A stretch of DNA of 64,000 nt from an uncultured Verrucomicrobiota bacterium (GTDB lineage: Bacteria; Verrucomicrobiota; Verrucomicrobiia; Opitutales; Opitutaceae). The stretch is from positions 1 through 64,000 of the forward strand of contig CAIUGM010000021.1 in NCBI GenBank assembly GCA_903898675.1, given 5' to 3'. Under the pieces are notes generated by a model. It did not search any database, was not told the DNA's origin, and saw only the letters and a program-made list of their open reading frames with translations. Shown piece by piece: positions 6,886-16,260 of this stretch. A program made the position numbers and the translations under genes. The stretch's first letter is position 1. The number at the start of each line of letters is the position of its first letter.

Positions 6886-7662
6886 ATGGAACCCGTCCGC
6901 ATCCAGAAATTCATCGCCGAGGCCGGCATTTGCTCCCGTCGCGCCGCCGAGGCCCTGATCGTGGCCGGGGAAGTCTATGTGAACGGCACGAAGGCCACGC
7001 TCGGCCAGAAGATCGAGCCGGGCGCCGACAAGGTCAGCGTCCGCGGCAAGGCCCTGCGGCCGCAGGCCCAGCCCAAGATGACGTTCGTGATGCACAAGCC
7101 CCGGGGCGTCGTCTGCAGCAACAGCGATCCGCACGAGGACAAGACCATCTTCGACCTGCTGCCCCGCGAATGGGCCCGGCTGCGCCTGTTTTGCGCCGGC
7201 CGGCTCGACAAGGACAGCGAGGGCCTCGTCATTCTCACCTCTGACGGCGACCTGGCGCACAAGCTCATGCACCCGTCCAACCTGGTCGTGAAGCGCTATT
7301 ACGTCTCGCTGGAGGAACCCTTCCCCGCCGGGCGCACGCGCCAGCTGCTCCGCGGCGTCATCATCGAGGGCGAGCACCTGAAGGTCGAGAGTGCCGCGCT
7401 CGTCAACCCCAAGCCGGACCGCAGCTCGACCGAGCTCGATGTGCACATGCATCACGGCAAGAAACGCGAGATCCGCCAGCTGTTCACCGCGCTCGGCTTC
7501 GAGGTGCGGCGCCTCCGCCGCTACCAGATCGGCTCCCTCCGCCTCAAAGGAATTCCTTTGCGCGGCGTGAAACAACTTTCTACGAAAGAAATCCAATCCC
7601 TCTTCGCCGTGCCGGTTTCGCACTACCGCGAACCGGCCGGCACCGTCCTAGATGAAAACTAA
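6886..7662 (+). CDS. rluB: Ribosomal large-subunit pseudouridine synthase, RluB/RsuA family
   Basis: The 258-residue protein starts with an S4 RNA-binding domain (VRIQKFIAEAGICSRRAAEALI, residues 3-24) and continues with the pseudouridine synthase core. The catalytic Asp is in the CAGRLDKDSEGLVILT segment, and KRYYVSLEE and HHGKKREIRQLF are family blocks. Members isomerise a uridine in rRNA; the target (RluB, RluE, RluF or RsuA site) cannot be fixed from sequence reading alone, although RluB is most likely. The ATG at 6886 fits the normal N-terminus. Its 3' end overlaps the next gene by 11 bases, implying co-transcription. Confidence 0.88.
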   Translation: MEPVRIQKFIAEAGICSRRAAEALIVAGEVYVNGTKATLGQKIEPGADKVSVRGKALRPQAQPKMTFVMHKPRGVVCSNSDPHEDKTIFDLLPREWARLRLFCAGRLDKDSEGLVILTSDGDLAHKLMHPSNLVVKRYYVSLEEPFPAGRTRQLLRGVIIEGEHLKVESAALVNPKPDRSSTELDVHMHHGKKREIRQLFTALGFEVRRLRRYQIGSLRLKGIPLRGVKQLSTKEIQSLFAVPVSHYREPAGTVLDEN

Positions 7663-8419
7663 ATTCGTTCTGCTGGTTTGCGCCCTCACCGCCGGGCGCC
7701 TCGTCGCCGACACGCTGGCGACCGATACGGCCGTGTTCACCCAGACGGACCCGAAGTCGGTCGTCCTCGCCCGCCTGAAAGGCGGCACCGTCGTGACCGC
7801 GGTGGGCGAAGCCCCCGCCGGCTGGCGCCGCATCGAGGTCAGCGGGCCGTTCGAGGCCTACGTCCACAACCGCGACCTGACCAAGGGCCTCGAGGTCCGC
7901 GAGGGGGCGAACATTTACGCCGAGCCCCGGAAGGACGCCCCGGTGCTCACGGTCGCCGCGCACGGCGACAAGGTCGAGATCACCGGACTTCGCGGCGACT
8001 ACTGCCAGGTGAAGCTCGAAAAGAAACTGCAGGGCTTCATCGCCGTGGGCGAAAACGCCAATGCCGCCCCGGCGGACAGCAAGCCGATGTTCAGCGTGAC
8101 CCCCGCCGCCCCCGCCGCGCCCGTCACCACCCTCGGCCATCCCGTCCAGCTCAGCGGCAACACGGCCGACATGCCCCGCATGTTTGCCGGTACCCTCGTG
8201 CTCGCCCGCCGCGCCATCCTGAATCCCAACCCGCCCTACGACTACCAGTTGGTCGACGTCAACGGCCGCCGGTTTGCCTACGTCGACACCAAGCGGCTGC
8301 AACTGACCGACAAGATCGAGTCCTATCTCGACCGCAACATCTCGATCACCGGCACGGTCCGCAATACGGTCGATGGCAAGGATCTCGTGATCGCCGCCGA
8401 GTCCATGCAGCTGAAGTAA
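7652..8419 (+). CDS. Exported SH3-like domain protein
   Basis: The 255-residue product has a signal peptide ([20 protein letters not shown]) and two short SH3-like repeats at about residues 30-75 and 90-130, recognisable as [20 protein letters not shown] and [21 protein letters not shown] proline- and alanine-rich linker near 145-165 leads to a C-terminal OB-like strand region ([20 protein letters not shown]). SH3b domains often bind cell-wall or peptide ligands. The gene overlaps rluB and is followed by a terminator. The exact function is unknown. Confidence 0.75.
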   Translation: MKTKFVLLVCALTAGRLVADTLATDTAVFTQTDPKSVVLARLKGGTVVTAVGEAPAGWRRIEVSGPFEAYVHNRDLTKGLEVREGANIYAEPRKDAPVLTVAAHGDKVEITGLRGDYCQVKLEKKLQGFIAVGENANAAPADSKPMFSVTPAAPAAPVTTLGHPVQLSGNTADMPRMFAGTLVLARRAILNPNPPYDYQLVDVNGRRFAYVDTKRLQLTDKIESYLDRNISITGTVRNTVDGKDLVIAAESMQLK

Positions 8420-8435
8420 CCGTCGCCCCGCCCCC

Positions 8436-8464
8436 GCCGGCCGCGCAGGCCGGCTTTTTCTTTT
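8436..8464 (+). terminator. Intrinsic terminator after the SH3-like gene
   Basis: The arms gccggcc (8436-8442) and ggccggc (8448-8454) form a perfect 7-bp stem with loop gcgca, followed by tttttctttt. It ends nine bases before the folD start codon. Confidence 0.85.
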
Positions 8465-8472
8465 CCCCAGCC

Positions 8473-9351
8473 ATGGAACTTATCGACGGAAACAAAATCG
8501 CCGCGGAGATCATCGCGGAACTCAAGGCCGAGGTCGCCGCCCTGCCGGGCCGCAAGCCGTGCCTCGCCCTGGTGCGCGTCGGTGAGGATCCCGCGTCCGT
8601 GTCCTACGTGACCAAGAAGCAAAAATCCTCCGCCGAAATCGGCATCGAGAGCCGGCTGATCTTTCCGCCCGTCACGATCTCCCAGGAGGAATTGTTCGCC
8701 CTCGTGGACCAGCTCAACGCCGATCCCGGCGTCGACGGCATCCTGGTGCAGTCCCCGCTGCCGAAGCACCTCAACGAGGTCGCCGTCTTCCGCCGGATTT
8801 CCGCCGAGAAGGACGTGGACGGCTTCCACACCATGAACCTCGGCAAACTCGCGCAGGAGGACGATACCGGTTTCGTCGCCTGCACGCCCGCCGGAATCAT
8901 GGAGCTGCTGCGCCGCAGCGGCGTCCCACTGTCCGGCAAGCATGTGGTCGTGCTCGGCCGCAGCCTCATCGTCGGCAAACCCGCCGCCCTGCTCGCCCTG
9001 CAGCGCCACCCCTGGGCCAACGCCACCGTCACGGTCTGTCATTCGCAGACGGTCAACCTCCCCGCGCTCACCCGGCAGGCCGACGTCCTCATCGCCGCGA
9101 TCGGGCGGGCCGAGTTTGTCACCGCCGACATGGTCAAGCCCGGCGCCGTGGTCATCGACGTCGGCGTGAACCGGGTGCCGGACGCGACGAAAAAGAGCGG
9201 CTACCGGCTCACCGGCGACGTGCATTTCCCCACCGTCGCCCCGCTCTGCAGCAGGATCACCCCGGTCCCTGGCGGCGTCGGGCCGATGACCGTGGCCATG
9301 CTCATGAAGAATACCGTCAAGGCCCGCCGTCAAAACCCCGTCAAAGGGTGA
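8473..9351 (+). CDS. folD: Methylenetetrahydrofolate dehydrogenase/cyclohydrolase
   Basis: The 292-residue bifunctional enzyme interconverts 5,10-methylene-THF and 10-formyl-THF using NADP. Recognisable are [17 protein letters not shown] with the catalytic Lys/Tyr region, [12 protein letters not shown], the ATG-equivalent [33 protein letters not shown] and the C-terminal [15 protein letters not shown]. The start at 8473 yields [10 protein letters not shown], normal for FolD. It lies directly downstream of a terminator, so it probably has its own promoter or depends on read-through. Confidence 0.96.
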   Translation: MELIDGNKIAAEIIAELKAEVAALPGRKPCLALVRVGEDPASVSYVTKKQKSSAEIGIESRLIFPPVTISQEELFALVDQLNADPGVDGILVQSPLPKHLNEVAVFRRISAEKDVDGFHTMNLGKLAQEDDTGFVACTPAGIMELLRRSGVPLSGKHVVVLGRSLIVGKPAALLALQRHPWANATVTVCHSQTVNLPALTRQADVLIAAIGRAEFVTADMVKPGAVVIDVGVNRVPDATKKSGYRLTGDVHFPTVAPLCSRITPVPGGVGPMTVAMLMKNTVKARRQNPVKG

Positions 9352-9420
9352 GCCCAATTAACCCATCCGGCCGTAACTGATACTTGCCAGTCACTGGCAA
9401 ACCTCCTTCGCTGTCCACCC

Positions 9421-10536
9421 ATGGCCGTACCCAAGATTCTCGTCGTCGACGACCAGCCCATCAACGTCCAGCTGCTCAAGCGCAAGCTGGAGCGGGAGGG
9501 CATGGCGGTGGCCACCGCCTACTCCGGCCGGGAGGCGCTTGATCTGGTCGCCGCGGACAAGCCCGACCTGATTTTGCTGGATGTCATGATGCCCGAGATG
9601 GACGGCATCGAAGTCTGCCAGCGCCTGCAGTCGGATTCGGAGACCAAGACCATCCCGATTATTTTCATCACAGCCCGGACTTCCAAGGAGGGCAAGATTG
9701 AGGGCCTCGGTGTCGGCGCCGTGGACTACATCACGAAGCCCATCGATCTCGACGAGACCCTCGCGCGCGTCCAGACGCAGCTGCGCTTCGTCGCCATCAA
9801 CCGCGAACTCGTCGACCTGCAGCGCCGCCTCGGTGAATCCCGCCGCTCCGCCACCATCGGTGCGGTCACGCAGGGCATCGCCCACAATCTCAACAATCTT
9901 CTCGGCGTGGTCATCGGCTACGTCGACCTGATCAAGGCCTACCACGAAAAGCCCGAGCTCGTCCGCAAGAACGCGCAGCACCTGGAGGACGCGGTCAACC
10001 GCATCGTCTCGATCATCAAGCAGCTTACCGGCCTGGTGGTGAAAAACCGCCCGCCGCTCATCCGCGCCAGCCTCGCCCGCATGATCGACAGCGGCATCCG
10101 CCGCTACCAGATCGAGTACAAGATCGACCAGCCCATCACGGTTGAGAACGCCGCCGGCGACGTGCTGATCGACACCAACGTGGAAGTCTTCGAGGAAGCC
10201 CTGGCCAAGATCCTGATCAACGCGTGGGAGAGCTACCATGATGAGCCGGACGACAAGCGCCCCATCAACATCCGCACCGAGATCGTCGACAAGGGTGAGG
10301 AAGGCCGCTTCGCCTACATCCACGTGGAAGACCGCGGGCGCGGCATCGATCCCGAGATCCGCGACCACGCCTTCGAGCCCTTCACCAGCACCAAGCACAC
10401 GGTCGGCGTCGGCATGGGCCTGACGATCGCCCGCCACACCCTGCGCAACCTCGGTGGCGAGGTCAGCCTGGCCGACCGGCCGGGTGGCGGCGCCATCTCC
10501 ACCCTCCGCCATCCGCTGGAGCGGAAGGGCAAGTAA
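9421..10536 (+). CDS. Response regulator-histidine kinase hybrid
   Basis: The 371-residue cytoplasmic protein has a receiver domain first (residues 4-120, phosphoacceptor Asp54 in LILLDVMMPEMDG, Lys106 in YITKPI), then a kinase core. The H-box GIAHNLNNLLG places the phospho-His at about residue 155; the ATPase has N-box INAWESY, G1 VEDRGRGIDPEI and G2 GVGMGLTIARHTL. This RR-HK order, without a sensor or membrane segment, is the reverse of usual hybrids and suggests that the input comes through phosphorylation of the receiver. No partner is encoded nearby. It stands alone between folD and proC. Confidence 0.88.
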   Translation: MAVPKILVVDDQPINVQLLKRKLEREGMAVATAYSGREALDLVAADKPDLILLDVMMPEMDGIEVCQRLQSDSETKTIPIIFITARTSKEGKIEGLGVGAVDYITKPIDLDETLARVQTQLRFVAINRELVDLQRRLGESRRSATIGAVTQGIAHNLNNLLGVVIGYVDLIKAYHEKPELVRKNAQHLEDAVNRIVSIIKQLTGLVVKNRPPLIRASLARMIDSGIRRYQIEYKIDQPITVENAAGDVLIDTNVEVFEEALAKILINAWESYHDEPDDKRPINIRTEIVDKGEEGRFAYIHVEDRGRGIDPEIRDHAFEPFTSTKHTVGVGMGLTIARHTLRNLGGEVSLADRPGGGAISTLRHPLERKGK

Positions 10537-10579
10537 GTCGCCGGCGCCCCCGGGCGGACGGCCTGGTGGAAATCTTCCC

Positions 10580-11383
10580 ATGGCCAAACTCGTTTTTCTC
10601 GGCGCGGGCAACCTGGCTTCCGCCATCGTGCGCGGCCTGCTGGCCCAGCAGGTCTATGCCCCGGGCGAAATCGCCTGCACCAGCAAGACCGGCGTCTCCG
10701 CCCAAAAACTCGCCGCCAGCACCGGCATCACGCACGAGCCCGACCTGACGCGCCTGCTCGCGGGCGCCGACGTGGTCGTCCTCGGCTTCAAGCCGCAGTC
10801 ACTGGCCGGTGCGGACCCGCGGCTCGCCACCCTGACCGCCGGCCGGCTCGTGCTCTCGGTGCTCGCCGGCAAGAAACTGGCCCGCCTCGCGCAGTCATTT
10901 CCCTCGGCCCGCAACGTGGTGCGCTCCCTGCCCAACACCCCTGCCGCCATCGGCGCGGGCCTCACCCCGTGGTGCGCCCTCTCGGCCCTCACGCCCGCCG
11001 ACCGCGCCATCGTGGAAAAACTGCTGGGCGCCCTCGGCATGCAGTTCGAGATCGGCGAGGAGCACATGGACACCATGACCGCGCTCAGCGGCAGCGGTCC
11101 GGCCTTTCTGTTTGAGTACGTCGCCAGCATGCGGGACGCCGGCGTGTCCGGCGGGCTGCCGGCCGACATCGCCGCCCTGGCTGCACTGGAAACCGCGCTG
11201 GGCGCTGCGCGCCTGCTCGCCCGGAGCGGCGAGCTGCCCGAAACCCTGCGCGACAAGGTCACCTCACCCAACGGTACGACGTTCGCCGGGTTGCAGGTAC
11301 TTGCCGAGCGCCGCTTCCGCGAAACGATCAAGGACACCGTCCTCGCGGCCGCCCGCCGGGCCGGTGAATTGTCTCGGGACTAG
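10580..11383 (+). CDS. proC: Pyrroline-5-carboxylate reductase
   Basis: The 267-residue enzyme makes proline from pyrroline-5-carboxylate with NAD(P)H. The N-terminal Rossmann motif FLGAGNLASAIVRGL, the mid-protein VRSLPNTPAAIGAG, the dimer/active-site region MTALSGSGPAFLFEYV and the C-terminal VTSPNGTTFAGLQVL are all present. The ATG at 10580 gives the normal start. proB and proA, which supply its substrate, are in the same window at 57.8-60 kb but not linked. Confidence 0.95.
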   Translation: MAKLVFLGAGNLASAIVRGLLAQQVYAPGEIACTSKTGVSAQKLAASTGITHEPDLTRLLAGADVVVLGFKPQSLAGADPRLATLTAGRLVLSVLAGKKLARLAQSFPSARNVVRSLPNTPAAIGAGLTPWCALSALTPADRAIVEKLLGALGMQFEIGEEHMDTMTALSGSGPAFLFEYVASMRDAGVSGGLPADIAALAALETALGAARLLARSGELPETLRDKVTSPNGTTFAGLQVLAERRFRETIKDTVLAAARRAGELSRD

Positions 11384-11442
11384 GCCACCGGCGCCGACCG
11401 GTTGACACTGGAGCCGTAATCCGGACGGAACGCGTCGATCCG

Positions 11443-12168
11443 CTAACCACCCGCGGGTCGCGCAAAGGTTGCCGGCGTAACCGACGGCGGATTGGCCTCC
11501 ATCCGGTCGATCAGCATCACATAAATCGTCCGGCCGTTGGCCACGGTTTCAATCCGGTGCGGCTGCAGCACACCTCCGACCGGCCGGAAGTCCTTGAAAA
11601 AGGTGTCGACCGCGACGCGCTGCGCCCCGAACACGCGGTAAACCGTCCGCTTCACCACCTCATGCGTCCCAGCGTCGACCCACAGGAAGAAAATATCATC
11701 GCGCTGGTTCATCACGAGCAGCTTGAAGGCGGTGCGGCCTTCGATCGGCTCCTCCCCGGCGTAATCCACCGAGTAATTCTTCGCCGCAAAGTCTACGAGC
11801 GGGCCGTCAAAGTCGGCATTGGCGATGAAGTCCTTCGCCTCCGCTTCACCCATCGCCTGCGGCGCGCCGTGGCTGGCCTCGGTTTGGCTGGTCCAGGGCG
11901 GGTTGACTCCATCATAGCATTGCGTCGTCCGGCGCTCAGCCGTGAGGGTCTCGACCCTCAGCCGGTTTGGCCGCTGTGCCACCAGCGTGAAGGGCACCAC
12001 CTCGTTGTTGACGAAGGTCCGGCCCTCGGCCCGCAGGGCGGTCAGGGCCGCCAGCCGGTCACCCGCCCGGGTGGCGTGCTGGCGGGCGATCTCCAGCCCG
12101 AGCTGCGCCTGGGCCGTCACCGCTGCAACCGCCAGGAGGACGGGGAAGAATCGCGTGAGCCGCAGCAT
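11443..12168 (-). CDS. Exported DUF2092/LolA-like protein
   Basis: The 241-residue product has a signal peptide (LTRFFPVLLAVAAVTAQAQL) and then a beta-rich body with LRVETLTAERR, YDGVNPPWTSQ, EPIEGRTAFKLLV, DIFFLWVDAGTHEVVKR and FKDFRPVGGVLQPHRIE. This pattern, reminiscent of LolA/LolB-fold and outer-membrane lipoprotein sorting proteins, is typical of DUF2092-like proteins. A periplasmic location is inferred. No partner genes are adjacent; its role is unknown. Confidence 0.7.
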   Translation of the reverse strand: MLRLTRFFPVLLAVAAVTAQAQLGLEIARQHATRAGDRLAALTALRAEGRTFVNNEVVPFTLVAQRPNRLRVETLTAERRTTQCYDGVNPPWTSQTEASHGAPQAMGEAEAKDFIANADFDGPLVDFAAKNYSVDYAGEEPIEGRTAFKLLVMNQRDDIFFLWVDAGTHEVVKRTVYRVFGAQRVAVDTFFKDFRPVGGVLQPHRIETVANGRTIYVMLIDRMEANPPSVTPATFARPAGG

Positions 12169-12299
12169 ATCGTCCGGCCATCGTGGCCAAGTTCACGCCG
12201 CCGTCTAGAAAACATTCGCCGCCGCGCGGCCCGCCGTCGAGCGCCAGGGATTTGCTTCAAGCAGCTTGCGGTCGGACCCCGCCGCCCCATGCTGCCCCC

Positions 12300-12539
12300 A
12301 TGGAATTCGGCTGGTGGCAAAAAGACGAGGAAGGCAGGAAGCACCAGGTGTGCGTCGATATCTTCGGCAAGAACATCACGTGGTCCAAGAAGTACGGTCA
12401 CAACTCATCGTGGGAACCGTATGCACCGGTCAGCGATGCCGACTGGGACAAGCTGATCAGCGAGGCGGAGCGGCGCGTGCCGCGCCGGCTGTTTTCCCAG
12501 AAGCAGTTTGAGTTTATCCTGAGCCAGCGTCCGCACTGA
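12300..12539 (+). CDS. Conserved-looking hypothetical protein, 79 aa
   Basis: A small charged and aromatic protein starting MEFGWWQKDEEGRKHQVCVD, with further W and Y residues (NITWSKKYGHNSSWEPY) and a basic tail. I chose the ATG at 12300; the frame is open upstream to 12183 but the extra residues are low-complexity. Codon use agrees with the neighbours. It has no motif I can name. It is divergent from the lipoprotein-sorting-like gene and convergent with the Nudix gene. Confidence 0.55.
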   Translation: MEFGWWQKDEEGRKHQVCVDIFGKNITWSKKYGHNSSWEPYAPVSDADWDKLISEAERRVPRRLFSQKQFEFILSQRPH

Positions 12540-12562
12540 GTTTCCCGCGGCCGGGCCGGCTG

Positions 12563-13084
12563 TCAGCGGACGCGGAGCAGAGCACGCGCCTTGGGCCAGA
12601 GAAAGATGAACGCCGGCGCCAGCTCGTGCGGCCGGTCGATCAGCCACTGGTCAATCTCCGCCACGGTGAACCAGTCGCCACGTTCAATCTCGTCCGCCTG
12701 CAGCTTGAACGGTCCGTCCGCGTCCACCCGGTAGACCCACACAAATTCCTGTCCCGTCTCCGCCCGCGCCTCGATCTTGAAGAGCCGCTGCGGGGCAGAC
12801 TCGGGCCGGCAGCCGAGCTCTTCTGCGAGTTCACGCCGCGCCGTGTCATCGTACCCCTCACCCGCGCCCACATGCCCGGCCGCGGAGGAATCCCAGGCGC
12901 CGGGAAACAAATCCTTGGCCAGGGATCGCATCTGCAGGAAGACCCGGCCGGACCGGTCAACGACCAGCAGGTGCACCGCGCGGTGCCGCAGCCCCTGCGC
13001 GTGGACCGTGCGACGCGGCGCCTGGCCGGTCACCCGGTCCTGCTCGTCCACCACATCGAAAAGTTCGTCCAGATTCTGTGCCAT
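12563..13084 (-). CDS. Nudix hydrolase, isopentenyl-diphosphate isomerase-like
   Basis: The 173-residue protein has a complete Nudix box (GHVGAGEGY...RELAEELG, about residues 69-90) that binds Mg2+ and cleaves a nucleoside diphosphate linked to another moiety. The N-terminal DELFDVVDEQDRVTGQAPRR and HRAVHLLVVD segments are typical of the YfcD/IDI-like subfamily. The start at 13084 (MAQNLDELFD) is preferred over 13114. The natural substrate is not evident. It lies upstream of, and on the same strand as, no obvious partner. Confidence 0.8.
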   Translation of the reverse strand: MAQNLDELFDVVDEQDRVTGQAPRRTVHAQGLRHRAVHLLVVDRSGRVFLQMRSLAKDLFPGAWDSSAAGHVGAGEGYDDTARRELAEELGCRPESAPQRLFKIEARAETGQEFVWVYRVDADGPFKLQADEIERGDWFTVAEIDQWLIDRPHELAPAFIFLWPKARALLRVR

Positions 13085-13174
13085 GGGTGACACCGATGGA
13101 TGAGGCATGCTCAATGTCGAGACGGCACTTCGTCACCGAAGTGCCGCCCGCCGTCGCCGGTGACGCCGGACACA

Positions 13175-14563
13175 TCAGCTCACGAAGGAATAATCGTAGG
13201 GCTTGCGCATCTCGCGCTTGACGTAGCCGTTCGCCTCCGCGGCGTGCTCGCCCACGAATTTCTCCTCGGTAGAGTCCCAGCTGAGGCTGTGGCCGGTGCG
13301 CAGCGAGATGGCCCCGAGGTGGCACATGGTGGCGGAGCGGTGGCCGGTCTCGACGTCGCAGATGGGCAGCTGGCGGGAGCGCACGCAGTCGAAGAAATTC
13401 CCCATGTGGTTCTTGCTCTCGTAAAGATGGACCGCGTTCTCCGGCAGCGGGGCCCGCAGGAGCTCCGGGTTGCTGGCCTTGATCTCGTCGCGGTTGACCC
13501 AGATCCAGCCGTCGGAGCCCTCGAAGCGGATGCCGTTGGGCTGCCCGGCCGGATTGAGGTGCTCGCCGTAGATTGAATCATCCTTGGTCGTGTTGATCTG
13601 GAGGCCGACGCCGTTGGCGTAGGTGTAATTCACCTGGTAGTCCGCGTAGGCATTGAAGCCGCCGGGCACGGGCTCGGAAAAATGCTGGGACTTGACCTCG
13701 GTCGGCGCGAGCAACCCGATCGCCCAGTAGGCGATGTCGTTGTGGTGGGCGCCCCAGTCGGTCATGGTGCCGCCGGAATATTCGTACCAGAAGCGGAATT
13801 TCGCGTGGCAACGCTCGGTCACAAAGTCATGCGCGGGAGCCTGGCCCTGCCAGAAATCCCAGTTCAAACCCGCCGGTACCGGGGAGGTGGCGAACGGGCC
13901 GCCGCGCAGGCCGGCGGGCAAATAGACCTGGGCCTTCTGGAGCTTCCCGAGCCGGCCGTTGCGCACCAGCTCGCACGCCAGGCGGAACCGCTGCGAACTG
14001 CGCTGTTGCGTGCCCGTCTGGAGCACCACGCCGTTGTCGCGCACCGCCTTCACGATGTGGCGGCCCTCGTCGATGGTCAGGGTCAGCGGCTTCTCGCCGT
14101 AAACATCCTTGCGGGCCCGGGCCGCGGCCATGTTCACCAGCGTATGCCAGTGGTCCGGCGTGGCGTTGACGATGATGTGAATGTCGTCGCGCTCCATCAC
14201 CTTGCGGAAATCGTGATAAATCGCCGGCACCCGGCCTTCGACGGTAAAGGCGGTCGCAAAGGCCGCGGCATGGCTTTCGTCCACGTCGCACACGGCCAGG
14301 ATATTCCCGAACGTGCTGGCATTGGTCGCATCACCCCGGCCCATGCCGCCGCAACCCACGATGGCGATGCCCGGGCGGTCATTGGGCGTGAGCGGCTTCG
14401 CCGTCTCGGCGGCAGCCAGTTGCTGGCGCTCAACAAACCAGAGGGGCAGACCGGTCATGGCGGCCACCAGGCCGCAGCGCTGCAGGAAGGCGCGCCGGGA
14501 AATATTGAAGGTCGCGGGAGGGGTATTCGCCACGGGACCGCGGCGCGTATTATGGGATTTCAT
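13175..14563 (-). CDS. Tat-exported Gfo/Idh/MocA family oxidoreductase
   Basis: The 462-residue protein begins with a twin-arginine signal (NISRRAFLQRCGLVAAMTGL, residues about 20-40), so it is probably folded in the cytoplasm and exported with its cofactor. The Rossmann motif GIAIVGCGGMGRGD follows; VCDVDESH, NATPDHWHTLVNM and YGEKPLTLTIDEG are hallmarks of the Gfo/Idh/MocA family that binds NAD(P) and sugar-like substrates. Planctomycetes and Verrucomicrobia carry many such Tat-exported members, linked to polysaccharide breakdown. The exact substrate is unknown. Confidence 0.85.
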   Translation of the reverse strand: MKSHNTRRGPVANTPPATFNISRRAFLQRCGLVAAMTGLPLWFVERQQLAAAETAKPLTPNDRPGIAIVGCGGMGRGDATNASTFGNILAVCDVDESHAAAFATAFTVEGRVPAIYHDFRKVMERDDIHIIVNATPDHWHTLVNMAAARARKDVYGEKPLTLTIDEGRHIVKAVRDNGVVLQTGTQQRSSQRFRLACELVRNGRLGKLQKAQVYLPAGLRGGPFATSPVPAGLNWDFWQGQAPAHDFVTERCHAKFRFWYEYSGGTMTDWGAHHNDIAYWAIGLLAPTEVKSQHFSEPVPGGFNAYADYQVNYTYANGVGLQINTTKDDSIYGEHLNPAGQPNGIRFEGSDGWIWVNRDEIKASNPELLRAPLPENAVHLYESKNHMGNFFDCVRSRQLPICDVETGHRSATMCHLGAISLRTGHSLSWDSTEEKFVGEHAAEANGYVKREMRKPYDYSFVS

Positions 14564-14817
14564 GGGTAGAAGAACGAGGGGGTTCGACCACAAACTGACA
14601 GAGCCGGTCCCCGAAAGGAATATATTAAAATCAGCCCGGCCGAAAGTTAGCCGTGACAATATGGCGGATAAGCCGGGCCTGCCGGGCGATTCCATCGCAC
14701 AATCCGCCCGCGCCCGCCGGGTTGTCCGCCACCTGGTCCGGCCCGCGGTCATCCACCATTTGTTCGCGCTTTTTTCGTGTCCTTTCGCGCGATTCGTGGT
14801 TCATCCTGCCCCTTCCC

Positions 14818-15303
14818 ATGGCAAAAATCGAAGTCAACCAGGTCGCCGAGATCCTCAAGAAGCACAAGATCGACCCCTCGCTCCTCCGCGAGATCGTCGA
14901 AGAACTCAATTTTGCGACGCAGGCCGCGGGCGACGACGACATCAAGCCACCCGCGCCCAAGAAGCAGTTCGTGGTGCTGCTCTCCGACCCGGCCGGCAAA
15001 CTGACCAAGCAGGACCTCGTGGGCTGGGTCGTGCAGATCCCCGAGGACGCCAGCCCGCACTCGACGACCGACCGCATTTTTAAGGGCGCTTATGATTTCA
15101 ACGCCTCGAAGCGCGGACGCCTGCTGCCGGTCAAGTCGGTCGGCGAAGCGCTGGAAAGCGGCAGCGCCAAGTATTTCAAGGAGGCCGAACTCTGGGTTAA
15201 GACCAAGCTGCCCGTCGCCGTGATGGTGACCGACAACGTCCTCCCCAAGGACGAGTTCAAGGTCGAGAAGGTCGACCGCCGGCGCAAAGACGAGAGCGAG
15301 TAA
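14818..15303 (+). CDS. Hypothetical protein, 161 aa
   Basis: The product is lysine- and glutamate-rich: MAKIEVNQVAEILKKHKID at the N-terminus, then KKQFVVLLSDPAGKLTKQDL, GWVVQIPEDASPHSTTDRIF and KYFKEAELWVKTKLPVAVMV, ending with a basic tail. I chose the ATG at 14818 because upstream codons lack coding character. It lacks a signal peptide and is probably cytoplasmic. I do not recognise a named domain. It faces the glutaminyl cyclase gene convergently. Confidence 0.65.
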   Translation: MAKIEVNQVAEILKKHKIDPSLLREIVEELNFATQAAGDDDIKPPAPKKQFVVLLSDPAGKLTKQDLVGWVVQIPEDASPHSTTDRIFKGAYDFNASKRGRLLPVKSVGEALESGSAKYFKEAELWVKTKLPVAVMVTDNVLPKDEFKVEKVDRRRKDESE

Positions 15304-15339
15304 TCCGCGCCGCCCGCGGGCCGGCGGCGAAGCGCGGCC

Positions 15340-16212
15340 TCATTGCTTCGGTTTCAGCCGCACCTCGAAAAGCTTGGGCCACCTTTTCCCGGTGACAAAC
15401 AGGCGGTCCGCCGCGGCATCATACGCGATGCCGTTCAACACATCGGTGCCGGCGTTGCGATCCTGCGGGGCCAGCAGGCCCGTGAAATCCACGATTCCGG
15501 TAACCCGGCCGGTCACCGGATCGATGCGCACCACATAGTTGGCGCCCCAGACGTTCGCAAAGATCTCCCCCTTGATGTACTCCAGCTCGTTCAAGCGGAC
15601 CACCGGATGGTCGACCAAATAGACGCGGATGGTCCGCTTCACTTCAAACGTCTCGGGATCAAGAAACCGGATCTGGTCGGTGCCATCGCTCAGGATCAGC
15701 CAGTGGCCGTCCGTGGCCAGCCCCCAGCCCTCACCCTCGTAGGCGAACTCCTTTTCCAGGTGGAAATCCGCCAGGTCATAGACAAATCCCTTGTGGTTCT
15801 GCCAGGTAAGCTGGAAGACCCGGTCACCCAGGACCGCCAGGCCTTCCGCAAAGTAAACCGCCGGCACCGCCACGCGCCGCAAGACGCTGCCGGTCTTCAA
15901 GTCGACTTTCCGCAGGGAGGATTCCCCGTTCAGACCGGTGCTCTCCAGCAAGCCGCCGTCGAGGAAAACCAATCCCTGGGTAAACGCGCCGGGATCATGC
16001 GGCATGACGTTGACCACCTCGTAAGTATATTCGGCGGGCGCCGTGGTGATGGCAGGCGGTGGCTTGGCGCCTGCGGTCTGCGGCGGGCCGGCCGGTGCCT
16101 TGGTCGCCGCAGCGTCAGGCGCAGACCCAAGTGAGCTCGGACCACAGCCGGCCAGGGGAAGCAAGGCGGCCAGGAGCAACCCCGGTCGCAAACTGCGAAG
16201 CAAAGCCTTCAT
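15340..16212 (-). CDS. Glutaminyl-peptide cyclotransferase, probable lipoprotein
   Basis: The 290-residue protein starts with a lipoprotein signal (LLLAALLPLAGC, lipobox LAGC) and a Pro/Ala-rich linker. The rest is a beta-propeller of the plant/bacterial glutamine cyclotransferase type: FTQGLVFLDGGLLESTGLNG, YFAEGLAVLGDRVFQLTWQN, GWGLATDGHWLILSDGTDQI, VRLNELEYIKGEIFANVW and DVLNGIAYDA. Family members cyclise N-terminal glutamine of peptides to pyroglutamate. An outer-membrane or periplasmic lipoprotein is the likely location. Confidence 0.85.
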   Translation of the reverse strand: MKALLRSLRPGLLLAALLPLAGCGPSSLGSAPDAAATKAPAGPPQTAGAKPPPAITTAPAEYTYEVVNVMPHDPGAFTQGLVFLDGGLLESTGLNGESSLRKVDLKTGSVLRRVAVPAVYFAEGLAVLGDRVFQLTWQNHKGFVYDLADFHLEKEFAYEGEGWGLATDGHWLILSDGTDQIRFLDPETFEVKRTIRVYLVDHPVVRLNELEYIKGEIFANVWGANYVVRIDPVTGRVTGIVDFTGLLAPQDRNAGTDVLNGIAYDAAADRLFVTGKRWPKLFEVRLKPKQ

Positions 16213-16260
16213 TTTCAGAGCCGGGAAAACATTTTTGCGTTTTAGTGTGATTCCTAGCTA

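Noticed and set aside
5526-7244. Long plus-strand reading frame of over 500 codons across the reductase and rluB region
   Set aside because: It is the mirror of high-GC codons in the CysJ-like gene on the other strand and shows no protein family features.
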